From: Coriobacteriaceae bacterium AM113-163
Lineage (GTDB): Bacteria > Actinomycetota > Coriobacteriia > Coriobacteriales > Coriobacteriaceae
DNA length: 64,000 nt
Assembly: GCA_027673765.1 (NCBI GenBank)
Contig: JAQDWB010000006.1
Location: 62,001 to 126,000, forward strand
Reading direction: 5' to 3'
The number at the start of each line of letters is the position of its first letter. The first letter of the stretch is position 1. Positions 53,638-61,853 of the stretch are shown in pieces. The position numbers were made by a program, and so were the translations under genes. Below the pieces are notes generated by a model. It was given only the letters and a program-made list of their open reading frames with translations. It was not told the origin of the DNA and ran no database searches.

Positions 53638-55280
53638 TGGCTCGGTTGGATAGGGGCCCGGTGTCGGGCGCGGCGTGCGGCCCGGATATTCCGGCGATTG
53701 AGGTGCAGGGCCTTAGTTTTGCCTATCCCGGGGCCGAGGCACCGGTGCTCGAGGGGCTTGATTGGCGTGTTCCCCAAGGTGCATTTGCGCTGCTTGTTGG
53801 CGGTACCGGTTCGGGCAAGTCGACGCTGCTGTCGCTGCTCAAGCCCGAGATCGCGCCGGCGGGCGAGCGCACTGGTGATGCGCGCGTGCTGGGCGAGAAC
53901 GTTGCCGACATGGACGTGCGGGCATCGGCGGAGCGCGTGGGCTATGTGTTCCAGGATCCCGAGAACCAGATCGTGTGCGAAACCGTGTGGCACGAGATGG
54001 CGTTTGGCCTGGAAAACTTGGGGCTAGCACGTGATGAGATGCGCCGTCGCGTAGCTGAGACCAGCTATTTCTTTGGTCTGGAGGACTGGCTTCATCGCGA
54101 TACCGATACGCTTTCGGGCGGCCGCAAGCAGCTGCTGTCGCTTGCCGCCGTCCTGGCGCTGCGTCCGCGTGTGCTGCTACTCGACGAGCCCACGTCTCAG
54201 CTCGATCCCGTTGCCGAGAAGAATTTTCTGCACGCGCTGTTTCGCGTGAACCGTGAGTTGGGCTGCACGGTTGTTGTGACTACGCATCAACCGCGTCCAA
54301 TGCTCGAGTATGCGACGTGTGCGTACCGGATTGAGGACGGTCGCGTGCGCGAGGTGGCGGATATGGCTTCTTTGGGACGCCGAGAATCGCTGTTTTCCGA
54401 CGACATGTTGGGGTGGGGTGCCGTCCGATGTGCAAAAAACGGAGTATTCAGCAGGCGTGAGGACAATTTGGGCTCTCTGGAGCCGCCCGGGGACGTATCG
54501 AGCGCGAAAAAAAGTTCGGAATTGGACAAATCGTCCGAATTTGTGGCGCAAACGTCGCTCGAGAACGGCTCGGAAGCCTTCCCGCGCACGGATGGGAGCA
54601 GAATACTCCAAAAAATGCACGGCGGGTCGGCTGCCACCCTGTCGGAAGGCTGGTTTCGCTACGATCGCGCGTGCGGTTGGGTGCTGCGCGGGCTCGATGC
54701 GTCGTTTTCGGCTGGCGCGGTGCATGCAGTCGTGGGCGGAAACGGCTGCGGCAAGTCGACGATGCTTTCGGTGCTGGCCAAGACTGCCAAGCTGCAGCGC
54801 GGCCGCATGGTGCGCGGAGCGGCTTCGGCGGCGCTGCTGCCTCAGAATCCCAAGGCCCTGCTGGTCGCCGAGACGGTTCGCGATGAGCTGATGGAATGGG
54901 CCTCGACCTGCGGATATGACGAGAACTTGGCGCGGGAACGTGCGGCGCAACTGGGATTGGACGGCCTGGAGACGCGCCACCCCTACGACCTCTCGGGCGG
55001 ACAGCGCCAGCTGCTCGCGCTGGCAAAGCTGCTGCTGATTGGCCCCGAGTTGCTGCTGCTTGACGAGCCCACGAAGGGCTTGGATCTGGAGAGCCGCCGC
55101 ATCATCGCCCGCGCCCTGCGTGACCATGCGAAGGCCGGTGGCACCGTCGTCATTGCCACGCACGACTTAGACTTTGCCGAGCAGGTGTCCGACGACGTCG
55201 CCATGATGTTTGACGGCGAGATTGCCTGCATGGAGCCCCCGGCCGACTTCTTTGCCGACAACGTGTTCTATAGGGCGTGA
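53637..55280 (+). CDS. ECF transporter ATPase, fused A and A' domains
   Basis: The 547-residue protein holds two complete ABC ATPase domains. The first has Walker A GGTGSGKST near 55, DTLSGGRKQLL and VLLLDEPTSQLD; the second has Walker A GGNGCGKST near 367, DLSGGQRQLLAL and LLLLDEPTKGLD. Most ECF systems use two separate proteins. The linker between the domains (about residues 265-328) is unlike either domain in composition, and its DNA (54431-54619) is bounded by an inverted repeat, suggesting an inserted element now read as coding sequence. The ATG overlaps the ecfT stop. Confidence 0.92.
   Translation: MARLDRGPVSGAACGPDIPAIEVQGLSFAYPGAEAPVLEGLDWRVPQGAFALLVGGTGSGKSTLLSLLKPEIAPAGERTGDARVLGENVADMDVRASAERVGYVFQDPENQIVCETVWHEMAFGLENLGLARDEMRRRVAETSYFFGLEDWLHRDTDTLSGGRKQLLSLAAVLALRPRVLLLDEPTSQLDPVAEKNFLHALFRVNRELGCTVVVTTHQPRPMLEYATCAYRIEDGRVREVADMASLGRRESLFSDDMLGWGAVRCAKNGVFSRREDNLGSLEPPGDVSSAKKSSELDKSSEFVAQTSLENGSEAFPRTDGSRILQKMHGGSAATLSEGWFRYDRACGWVLRGLDASFSAGAVHAVVGGNGCGKSTMLSVLAKTAKLQRGRMVRGAASAALLPQNPKALLVAETVRDELMEWASTCGYDENLARERAAQLGLDGLETRHPYDLSGGQRQLLALAKLLLIGPELLLLDEPTKGLDLESRRIIARALRDHAKAGGTVVIATHDLDFAEQVSDDVAMMFDGEIACMEPPADFFADNVFYRA
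54431..54619 (+). repeat. 189-bp inverted-repeat segment inside the ECF ATPase gene
   Basis: The ends match as reverse complements: TGCA, a homopolymer of six, then GGAGTATTC at 54431-54449, against GAATACTCC, six A's and TGCA at 54601-54619. Inside lies another foldback around TTCGGAATT / GTCCGAATT (about 54508-54538). The reading frame stays open across 189 bp (63 codons) and encodes the interdomain linker. AT content is higher than in the flanking gene. Confidence 0.55.
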
Positions 55281-55284
55281 TGGG

Positions 55285-55998
55285 ATGACGGACTGTCGTT
55301 TCTCGCGCTTGCTTGCAAAACTGGAGATCCCGCTGCTGCTGGCGGTGCCAGCCGTGATGGCTGCGGCGTTGCTGGCGGGCGTTGAGCAGGCAGCGTTGGC
55401 CATGCTTGTCGTGGTGGCGCTCGTGCTCGCACTGTTCTTTGCGGGCTATGAGACATCACGTCCGGGCCTGCGCCAGATCATGCCCACGCTGGTGCTGGCG
55501 GCGCTGGCCGCGGCGGGGCGCATCTTGTTTGGCCCCATTCCCGACTTTAAACCGGTGAGCGCCATCGCCATTATCGCGGGGGCGACGCTTGGTCGCCGCA
55601 ATGGTTTTATGGTTGGCGCGCTGGCGGCGCTGACCAGCAATTTCTTTTTTGGACAGGGCATGTGGACGCCGTGGCAGATGTATGCCTGGGGTCTGGTTGG
55701 CTATGTTGGCGGCGCGCTGGCGCATGCGGGCGCGTTCGACCGTGCGGATGGAACCGTGCGCATGCCGGCGCTGATGGCGTACGGCTTTGCCTCGGGCTTG
55801 CTCTACGGCGTTGTGATCAACGCGTATGACATCATCGGTTTTGTTCAACCGCTCACGTGGGCGGGCGCCATAGCGCGTCTTGCTACGGCGGTGCCGTTCG
55901 ACATCACGCATGGCCTCGCGACCTGCGTGTTCTTGGCCGCTCTGTACAAGCCCTGGTGTCGCCGCATCAACCGCGTCGTCGTGAAGTACGGGATGTAG
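55285..55998 (+). CDS. ECF transporter substrate-binding (S) component
   Basis: The 237-residue membrane protein with about six helices gives the importer its specificity. Notable are SAIAIIAGATLGRRNGFMVG and FFFGQGMWTPWQMYAWGLVG; the latter resembles S components such as the cobalamin-type CbrT group, so a corrinoid or related vitamin is possible but unproven. ATG 55285 lies 4 nt after the ATPase stop and gives the cleanest length; GGGATG spacing is short, suggesting coupled translation. Completes a T-AA'-S operon. Confidence 0.8.
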   Translation: MTDCRFSRLLAKLEIPLLLAVPAVMAAALLAGVEQAALAMLVVVALVLALFFAGYETSRPGLRQIMPTLVLAALAAAGRILFGPIPDFKPVSAIAIIAGATLGRRNGFMVGALAALTSNFFFGQGMWTPWQMYAWGLVGYVGGALAHAGAFDRADGTVRMPALMAYGFASGLLYGVVINAYDIIGFVQPLTWAGAIARLATAVPFDITHGLATCVFLAALYKPWCRRINRVVVKYGM

Positions 55999-56037
55999 GG
56001 CTGGTTGCGCCGGGGCGGGAATCAATACTGCCGAAGT

Positions 56038-56205
56038 GCCATTTCAAAACTATGCCGGTTTACGGGGCTAGATTGGCACAGGCAGACCATACCGGCTTTT
56101 TTCGAAATAGAGCAAGCCGTTTACCTGCAGTTTTACTATTTTGGAATTGCGTATGGTTGGGGGTTCGCGATTTATCCCCGTAAACCGGCATAGTTTTGGA
56201 ATGGC
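56038..56205. repeat. 168-bp inverted-repeat element
   Basis: Arms 56038-56067 and 56176-56205 are reverse complements at 29 of 30 positions and include CAAAACTATGCCGGTTTACG. No gene or T run is present. Of the same build as the 201-bp family but with unrelated ends. Confidence 0.85.
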
Positions 56206-56299
56206 CGACTAATAATGACGGGCATCATAGCCCTCAGAGGGTCAATTGATCCGTTTTCTTCCGTCCCCAGACGTCCCCAGGGAATCAGTTGACGGCGCT

Positions 56300-56461
56300 C
56301 GCCACGAAACTGGCCCATCTACTACGTTTAGCCCGACACCCCCAAGCACAACCGCGTTTTATGAAAAACCGCAGGCTTTCTACCTGCGGTTTTCTTTTTG
56401 CGTTGTTCGCTGTGGTTGAGGATGGCGGCCTAAACGTAGTAGATGGGCAGGTTTCGTGGCG
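56300..56461. repeat. 162-bp inverted-repeat element with internal terminator
   Basis: Arms 56300-56331 and 56430-56461 match at 30 of 32 positions and contain CCCATCTACTACGTTTAG. A terminator hairpin (56365-56393) lies inside. Between this and the previous element I see only unassigned sequence; after it, about 70 bp lead to the convergent exonuclease gene. Confidence 0.82.
56365..56398 (+). terminator. Rho-independent terminator
   Basis: AAAACCGCAGG (56365-56375) pairs with CCTGCGGTTTT (56383-56393), then CTTTTTG. It is nested within the 162-bp inverted-repeat element. Confidence 0.8.
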
Positions 56462-56532
56462 GGCGGGTTGCGCGAACACGCTCGCAAGACGAAAACGACC
56501 CGCCTTTCTCCGCCTTTGGGAGATCAGTTGGG

Positions 56533-57351
56533 CTAGAGCTCCAGGGCGAGCGTGACGGGGCAGTGGTCGCTGCCGAAGATGTCGCCGCGGATGCCGGTGT
56601 CGCGTACGTTGCCGGCGATTGCGTCGCTCACCAGGAAGTAATCGATGCGCCAACCTGCGTTGTTCTTGCGGGCATTAAAGCGGTAGCTCCACCAGCTGTA
56701 GACGCCCTCGACGTCCGGATTGGCTGCGCGCCAAGTGTCGGTAAAACCGGCGTTGAGCAGCTCGGTAAACTTGCCACGCTCCTCGTCCGAAAAGCCTGCG
56801 TTGCCGCGGTTGGACTTGGGGTTCTTAAGGTCGATCTCCTCGTGTGCCACGTTAAAGTCGCCGCAGGTTACGACGGGCTTGCCGGTTTCGCGCTCAAGCG
56901 CGCTCAAAAAGCCGCGATAGGCATCGTCCCAGGCCATGCGCACGTCGATGCGCGCGAGCTCGTTTTGGGCGTTGGGCGTATAGACGTCCACGAACCAAAA
57001 CTTGTCGAACTCGAGCGCGCAGACGCGGCCCTCGGTTGCGGCTTGGGCGACGAGCTCGGCGGCCCCACCCTCGCCGGCGTAGGGCAGCAGTGCATCGGCG
57101 CGCAGTACGCGCAGCGGTTCCTGGCGGCTAAAGACCGCGGTGCCCGAGTAGCCCTTGCGCTCGGCGTAGCTCCAGGTTTGGTGATAGCCGGCCAGGTCGA
57201 TATCGACCTGGCCCTCCTGCAGCTTGGTTTCCTGCAGCGCTAGGATATCGACATCGAGTTCCTGTGCGATCTGGATAAAGCTCGGGTCCTTTTTGAGCAC
57301 GGCGCGCAGGCCGTTGACGTTCCACGAGGCGAAAGTGTAAGTCTGAGGCAT
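56533..57351 (-). CDS. xth: Exodeoxyribonuclease III
   Basis: An AP endonuclease and 3'-5' exonuclease of the ExoA/XthA family for base-excision repair. The 272-residue protein has SWNVNGLRAVLKK with the metal-site asparagine, LQETKLQ with the glutamate, VDVYTPN, CGDFNVAHEEIDLKNP and the catalytic GSDHCPV at the end. GAAAGGACACC precedes the start at 57351. It is divergent from the sirtuin gene. Confidence 0.95.
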   Translation of the reverse strand: MPQTYTFASWNVNGLRAVLKKDPSFIQIAQELDVDILALQETKLQEGQVDIDLAGYHQTWSYAERKGYSGTAVFSRQEPLRVLRADALLPYAGEGGAAELVAQAATEGRVCALEFDKFWFVDVYTPNAQNELARIDVRMAWDDAYRGFLSALERETGKPVVTCGDFNVAHEEIDLKNPKSNRGNAGFSDEERGKFTELLNAGFTDTWRAANPDVEGVYSWWSYRFNARKNNAGWRIDYFLVSDAIAGNVRDTGIRGDIFGSDHCPVTLALEL

Positions 57352-57465
57352 GGTGTCCTTTCGACGGGGTTGGCAGGCTTAAGATTAGCGCAACAAGAGC
57401 GGGGCGGAGTCCGCGAGTGATAGTGCGAACGCCGCCGTCCCAGAGACACGGACGGAGGACATATT

Positions 57466-58218
57466 ATGGCGCAGACAATATCGGACCCCAAACAGGCCTC
57501 CGCCGCGCTGGCGGAGCTGTTCGAAACCCATAGCCACGTGGTCTTCTTTGGCGGCGCGGGCGTTTCCACGGCAAGCGGCATTCCCGATTTCCGCAGCGTG
57601 GACGGTCTGTATCATCAACAATTTGCCTATCCGCCCGAGACCATGCTCTCGTACAGCTTTTACGAGGCGCATCCGGCCGAGTTCTTCGACTTTTACCGCA
57701 CCAAGATGATCGCGCCTAACGCTAAGCCCAACTGCTGCCACACCAAGCTGGCCGAGCTGGAGCGTGCCGGCAAGCTCGACGCCGTGGTGACGCAAAACAT
57801 CGATGGCCTGCATCAGGTGGCCGGTTCACGGCGCGTGTTTGAGCTGCACGGCTCGGTCCACCGCAACATATGCCAGGCGTGCGGCGCGGTCTATAGCGCC
57901 GAGTGGATCTGCGCGCGCGAGCACGAGGATGCCGCGGGCGTGCCCGTGTGCCCTGCGTGCGGCGGCCGCATCAAACCCGATGTGGTGCTCTACGAGGAGC
58001 CGCTTGACGAGCGCGTGCTTACCGGCGCCGTTGCCGCCATCGCCGCGGCCGATGCCCTCATTGTGGGCGGGACTTCGCTCGTGGTGTATCCGGCGGCGGG
58101 CCTTACGCGCTACTTTACCGGCGATACGCTGGCGATTTGCAATCTTGCTCCCACCGATCAGGATGCAAATGCCGACCTGCTGATTTCTTGCGACATCGCG
58201 GCCGCGTTTGCGTTCTAG
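57466..58218 (+). CDS. cobB: NAD-dependent protein deacetylase (sirtuin)
   Basis: Sir2-family enzyme that removes acetyl or other acyl groups from lysines using NAD. The 250-residue protein has GAGVSTASGIPDFRS, TQNIDGLHQVAG with the catalytic H near 117 (ELHGSVH), a four-cysteine zinc site (CQAC and CPAC) and GGTSLVVYPAAGL. Length and motifs are those of a bacterial class II or III/U sirtuin. GGAGGACAT lies ahead of the ATG. Confidence 0.94.
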   Translation: MAQTISDPKQASAALAELFETHSHVVFFGGAGVSTASGIPDFRSVDGLYHQQFAYPPETMLSYSFYEAHPAEFFDFYRTKMIAPNAKPNCCHTKLAELERAGKLDAVVTQNIDGLHQVAGSRRVFELHGSVHRNICQACGAVYSAEWICAREHEDAAGVPVCPACGGRIKPDVVLYEEPLDERVLTGAVAAIAAADALIVGGTSLVVYPAAGLTRYFTGDTLAICNLAPTDQDANADLLISCDIAAAFAF

Positions 58219-58312
58219 CCCGCGCGCGCGGATACAATAGAAAGACTGATTGCAAAGCGACCCCGCCGTCAGCGCCCAAGCGCGGCGGCGTGGGCATTTT
58301 AGGAGGATGTTC

Positions 58313-60046
58313 ATGGCGAACGACAGCAAGACATGGCGGTGCGGAAAGTACGAGCTCAGCTTTGATCGTCCGCGCATCATGGGCGTCCTCAACGTGACGC
58401 CCGATTCGTTTAGCGACGGCGGGGAGCACTTCGATGCGGATGCCGCTATCGAGTACGGCCTGGCGATGCTCGATGCCGGCGCCGACATCATCGACGTGGG
58501 CGGCGAGTCCACGCGCCCCGGCTTTACCCCGGTCAACCCCGACGAGGAGGCGCGTCGCGTGCTACCCGTCGTGCGCGCGCTCGCCAAAGAGGGCGCTATC
58601 GTCTCGATCGATACGCGTCATGTGGCGGTTGCCAAGGCGGCGGTGCGCTGCGGTGCTTCGATTGTCAACGATGTGACGGGCTTCACCGACCCCAAGATGG
58701 TCGAGTTCGTTAAGACGAGCACCTGCGGCGTCATCGTAATGCACGCCGGCGAGGTCGCCGCGCCCGCCCGCACGCACGCGACGGTGCAGCTCGATACTTC
58801 GGCCGCGGCGTTTGTTGCCGAGAAGGCGCGCGAGGCGGCCGCCGAGGCCGCGCGCGAGGCTGAGAAGCCCGCTCGTCGCCGTCGCGGCAAGTTGTTGGGC
58901 GAGTCCAAGGTTGAGACCAAGCTTCCGGGCGGTGTGGTACAGCCCTCGCTGCCGTTTGGCGAATCAGAGCCCACGCCCGAGCCTGTTGCCGAGTCAGAGA
59001 CGCCGGCTACCGAGCAGGCTGCCCCTGCTGCCGTTGCGCCCGAGGCCGTGCCCGCAGCTACCGAAGTCGCACCAGAGCCCAGCGACCACCTGGCCGCCAT
59101 GATGCGCCGCAGTGCCCGCCGTGAGGAAGCCTATGTGCCCACCTCGCAGCTCCGCCGCTTTACCTTGCCCGATTCGGCGCCCATCATGCGCCGCGTCATG
59201 GGCTTCCTGTCCGACCAGGCCCGCACGCTCATCCATGCCGGCGTGTCGCGCGACCGCATCTGCATCGATCCCGGTCCGGGCTTTGGCAAGACGGCCAACG
59301 AGGATATCGTCATCCAGCGCGAGACCGCTAAGATGGCGTCGCTGGGCTATCCGCTCATGTGCGCCGTGTCGCGCAAGCGCTTTGTGGGCGCCGTCTCGGG
59401 CGTGACCGAGGCCGCCGCGCGCGATGCCGCCACGTTTGGTGTGTGCCTGGGCGCCATCCAGGCCGGCGCCAACATCGTGCGCGTGCACGACGTTGCGGGC
59501 TTTGCGCAGTTCCTGAACGGTTACTGGGCCGTTGCCAAGCCGCAGCCGCGCCGCGCGTTTGTGGCCGTGGGTTCCAACCTGGGGCATCGCTGCGACAACA
59601 TCCGCGCTGCGCGCGACATGATTGCCGAGATCCCGCTCACCTGCGTGTCCAACTGCTCGCGCATCTACGAGAGCGAGCCGGCTTACGAGACGCGCCAGGA
59701 CGCGTTTGCCAACGCCGTCATCGAGATCAAGACCGAGCTGGCTCCGCTGGTGCTGCTTGACGAGCTCATGAAGATCGAGGCCGAGCTGGGCCGCGACCGT
59801 TCCAAGAAAGCCAAGGCAAACGGCCCGCGCACCATCGACCTGGACCTGCTGTGGATGGACGGCGAGACCCACGGCGGCAAGAAGCTGCGCCTGCCGCATC
59901 CGCTGATCGGCGAGCGCGACTTTGTGCTGGTGCCACTCGAGGACCTGATGCACGACCCGGCTCGGTTCTTCCGCTACAACGGCGTTGAGGTCAAGGAGCC
60001 CGAGGATCGCGTGGGCCATATCGTGGGCGAATTGGGGCGTATGTAG
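58313..60046 (+). CDS. folP-folK: Fused dihydropteroate synthase and HPPK
   Basis: One 577-residue protein covers two consecutive folate steps. The DHPS part (residues 1-405) has IMGVLNVTPDSFSDGG, GAGADIIDVGGESTRPG-like and DPGPGFGKT. HPPK follows from about 415 (AFVAVGSNLGH, IYESEPAY, NGPRTIDLDLLW). ATG 58313 is behind AGGAGG. Between residues 147 and 275 the DHPS has an Ala/Pro/Glu-rich insert, roughly 125 residues, right after VMHAGE; the usual MHMxGxPxxMQ motif at that loop is altered. No folB-type aldolase gene is next to it. Confidence 0.9.
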   Translation: MANDSKTWRCGKYELSFDRPRIMGVLNVTPDSFSDGGEHFDADAAIEYGLAMLDAGADIIDVGGESTRPGFTPVNPDEEARRVLPVVRALAKEGAIVSIDTRHVAVAKAAVRCGASIVNDVTGFTDPKMVEFVKTSTCGVIVMHAGEVAAPARTHATVQLDTSAAAFVAEKAREAAAEAAREAEKPARRRRGKLLGESKVETKLPGGVVQPSLPFGESEPTPEPVAESETPATEQAAPAAVAPEAVPAATEVAPEPSDHLAAMMRRSARREEAYVPTSQLRRFTLPDSAPIMRRVMGFLSDQARTLIHAGVSRDRICIDPGPGFGKTANEDIVIQRETAKMASLGYPLMCAVSRKRFVGAVSGVTEAAARDAATFGVCLGAIQAGANIVRVHDVAGFAQFLNGYWAVAKPQPRRAFVAVGSNLGHRCDNIRAARDMIAEIPLTCVSNCSRIYESEPAYETRQDAFANAVIEIKTELAPLVLLDELMKIEAELGRDRSKKAKANGPRTIDLDLLWMDGETHGGKKLRLPHPLIGERDFVLVPLEDLMHDPARFFRYNGVEVKEPEDRVGHIVGELGRM

Positions 60047-60748
60047 ATGATCGAGATGAATGCTGTAGCCGCCGGTACCGAGCTTGACGCTGCGCGCGAC
60101 GCGGGCCGCGAGGGTGCGTCCGCGGGCCGGTGCGCGTGGAGCGCGGGCGAGGCGTCGTTGACGTTTTCGCTGGTCGTGCGCCCCGATGTGAACATGCACG
60201 CCTTCCACGGTCTGCCGTTTGTGGCCGCAATGGGCATGATGGACGCGCTCGCGGGCACGGCCGCAACGCCGGGCCTGGGGCTTGCCGGCAAGGTGGGCAT
60301 CCAGTGGCCGAGTGGCATCGTGTGCGGCGCGCCTGCGTTTGAGACGTCGCTCGCGCGCGTCGCCGTCAACGGCGGTGCCGGTGCCGCGGGCATGTTTGCC
60401 GCGGTGACGGTGGATATTGAGCGTTCGGCACTGGGCGAGCTCGGCGTGGATATGGGCGACGAGGCACTGGTCGAGGCATTGGCCGCGGCGGTGCTCGCTC
60501 GCGTTGACGCCTGGGCGGTTGCCGCCAACACACCACAGGGCGCTGCCGGCCCGCTGGCCCCGGTGCTGGGCGAGTATTTCGATATGGTGCCGCTGCTGGG
60601 TCGTCAGGTCGCGGCGGTGTCGCCCAACGGCCTGCCGCTCGCGGTCGGCGTGTTTGCGGGCCTGGACATCTGGGGTCGCGCGACCATTAAGACCGACGCC
60701 AGCGAGCAGGAGTTTCCGCCCGAGGCCGTGCGCATTCGCGGGCTGTAG
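60047..60748 (+). CDS. Diverged biotin-protein-ligase-like protein
   Basis: The 233-residue protein resembles the catalytic and C-terminal domains of BirA: LVVRPDVNMHAFHGLPFVAAMGMMDAL, GKVGIQWPSGIVCG (compare KWPNDV with the catalytic lysine in BirA) and a C-terminal SH3-like end (FAGLDIWGRATIKT). The conserved GRGRxGR biotin-AMP loop and the KWPND aspartate are not seen, so biotinylation activity is doubtful. The ATG immediately follows the folPK stop, and coaX lies convergently downstream; birA-coaX pairing is common, which supports the family assignment. Confidence 0.55.
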   Translation: MIEMNAVAAGTELDAARDAGREGASAGRCAWSAGEASLTFSLVVRPDVNMHAFHGLPFVAAMGMMDALAGTAATPGLGLAGKVGIQWPSGIVCGAPAFETSLARVAVNGGAGAAGMFAAVTVDIERSALGELGVDMGDEALVEALAAAVLARVDAWAVAANTPQGAAGPLAPVLGEYFDMVPLLGRQVAAVSPNGLPLAVGVFAGLDIWGRATIKTDASEQEFPPEAVRIRGL

Positions 60749-60784
60749 CGCGCGGCGACCGCACTCAAAGATAACGATGACAAC

Positions 60785-60823
60785 AAGACCCTTCTCGGCT
60801 GTGCCGGGGAGGGTCTTGCTTGT
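60785..60823 (+). terminator. Rho-independent terminator
   Basis: 60785-60799 pairs with 60803-60817 (15 bp, one G-T, 3-nt loop). The T run is imperfect. It ends the cobB/fol transcript. Confidence 0.75.
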
Positions 60824-60846
60824 CTGGGGAATGGGTTGTCAGCACC

Positions 60847-60973
60847 CTATTCCTCAAAACTGAAAATCTTTCGATTTTGAGGAATAGAATTAAGCCAGCT
60901 CGGCCTTTAACGAGGTATATTCGTTGCAGAGTCTATTCCTCAAAACTGAATAATTTTCGTTTTTGAGGAATAG
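60847..60973. repeat. Two 41-nt hairpin units
   Basis: CTATTCCTCAAAA ... TTTTGAGGAATAG occurs at 60847-60887 and again at 60933-60973, each exactly 41 nt with 13-bp perfect arms. The 45-nt spacer shows no similarity to either. The pair sits between convergent genes and lacks proper T tails. Confidence 0.82.
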
Positions 60974-61022
60974 GACCGATGCGTTGCCTAGTTCGCCGCT
61001 CGCGCTCGACTTAAACCCCGCC

Positions 61023-61796
61023 TTACCCCAGCCTCTGCATGCGGCGGTAGATTTCGCAGATGCCTTTGATGGTGAGCTGCCCGTCGACCACGTCGAAGGC
61101 GTCGGTCGAATCGGCGACGATGCTGGCGAGACCGCCTGTGGCGATAACGGTGGCGTCCTCGCGCCCCAGCTCGCGCTTCATGCGGGCGACCAGGCCCTCG
61201 GCCATGGCTGCGGCGCCCGTTACGGCGCCGACTTTGATGCACTCCTCGGTATCGCGGCCGATGACGTGCTCGGGCGCCTCGAGCGGAACGCTGGCGAGCT
61301 TGGCGGCTCGGGCGGCGAGCGCGTCCATCGAAATGCGGATGCCCGGCGCAATCGCTCCGCCAATGTAATAGCCGTCCTCGTCGATGACGTCGATATTGGT
61401 TGCGGTGCCAAAGTCCACCACGATCGCCGGGGCGCCGTAGAAGGTCTCGGCAGCGACGGCGTTGGCGATGCGGTCGGCACCAACGGCCTGGGGACGCGCC
61501 GCCCGCAGCTTGGTCACGGTGGCCGTCTGCGGGCCGATGACGATGGCGTCTGCCGCGATGCGGTTGGCCACGGCGTGCCACTCGCGCGAGAGCTGTGGCA
61601 CCACGCCGGCAAAGGCGATCGCGTCGACCGCGCCGAGCGAGAGGTCGTACATCTTAAAGAAGCCCATCAGGCGCACGTGGATTTCGTCGGCGGTATAGGA
61701 GCGGTCGGTGGGCATGCGCCACGACTGCACCAGCTCGTCTCCGTCAAACAAGCCCATGGCCGTCTGTGTGTTTCCCATATCGATAGCGAGCAGCAT
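61023..61796 (-). CDS. coaX: Type III pantothenate kinase
   Basis: CoaX phosphorylates pantothenate, the first step to coenzyme A. The 257-residue protein has the ASKHA-fold motifs MLLAIDMGNTQTAMG, DFGTATNIDVI, GGAIAPGIRISMDAL and ATGGLASIV. ATG 61796, behind GGGAG, starts at the conserved core; seven more in-frame residues upstream are unlikely to be translated. It is followed on the minus strand by nothing until the repeats. Confidence 0.94.
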   Translation of the reverse strand: MLLAIDMGNTQTAMGLFDGDELVQSWRMPTDRSYTADEIHVRLMGFFKMYDLSLGAVDAIAFAGVVPQLSREWHAVANRIAADAIVIGPQTATVTKLRAARPQAVGADRIANAVAAETFYGAPAIVVDFGTATNIDVIDEDGYYIGGAIAPGIRISMDALAARAAKLASVPLEAPEHVIGRDTEECIKVGAVTGAAAMAEGLVARMKRELGREDATVIATGGLASIVADSTDAFDVVDGQLTIKGICEIYRRMQRLG

Positions 61797-61853
61797 GTCT
61801 ACTCCCGGTGTTGGCATAAAAGGACGCGCACCATTGTATACGCGCCGCCGGCG

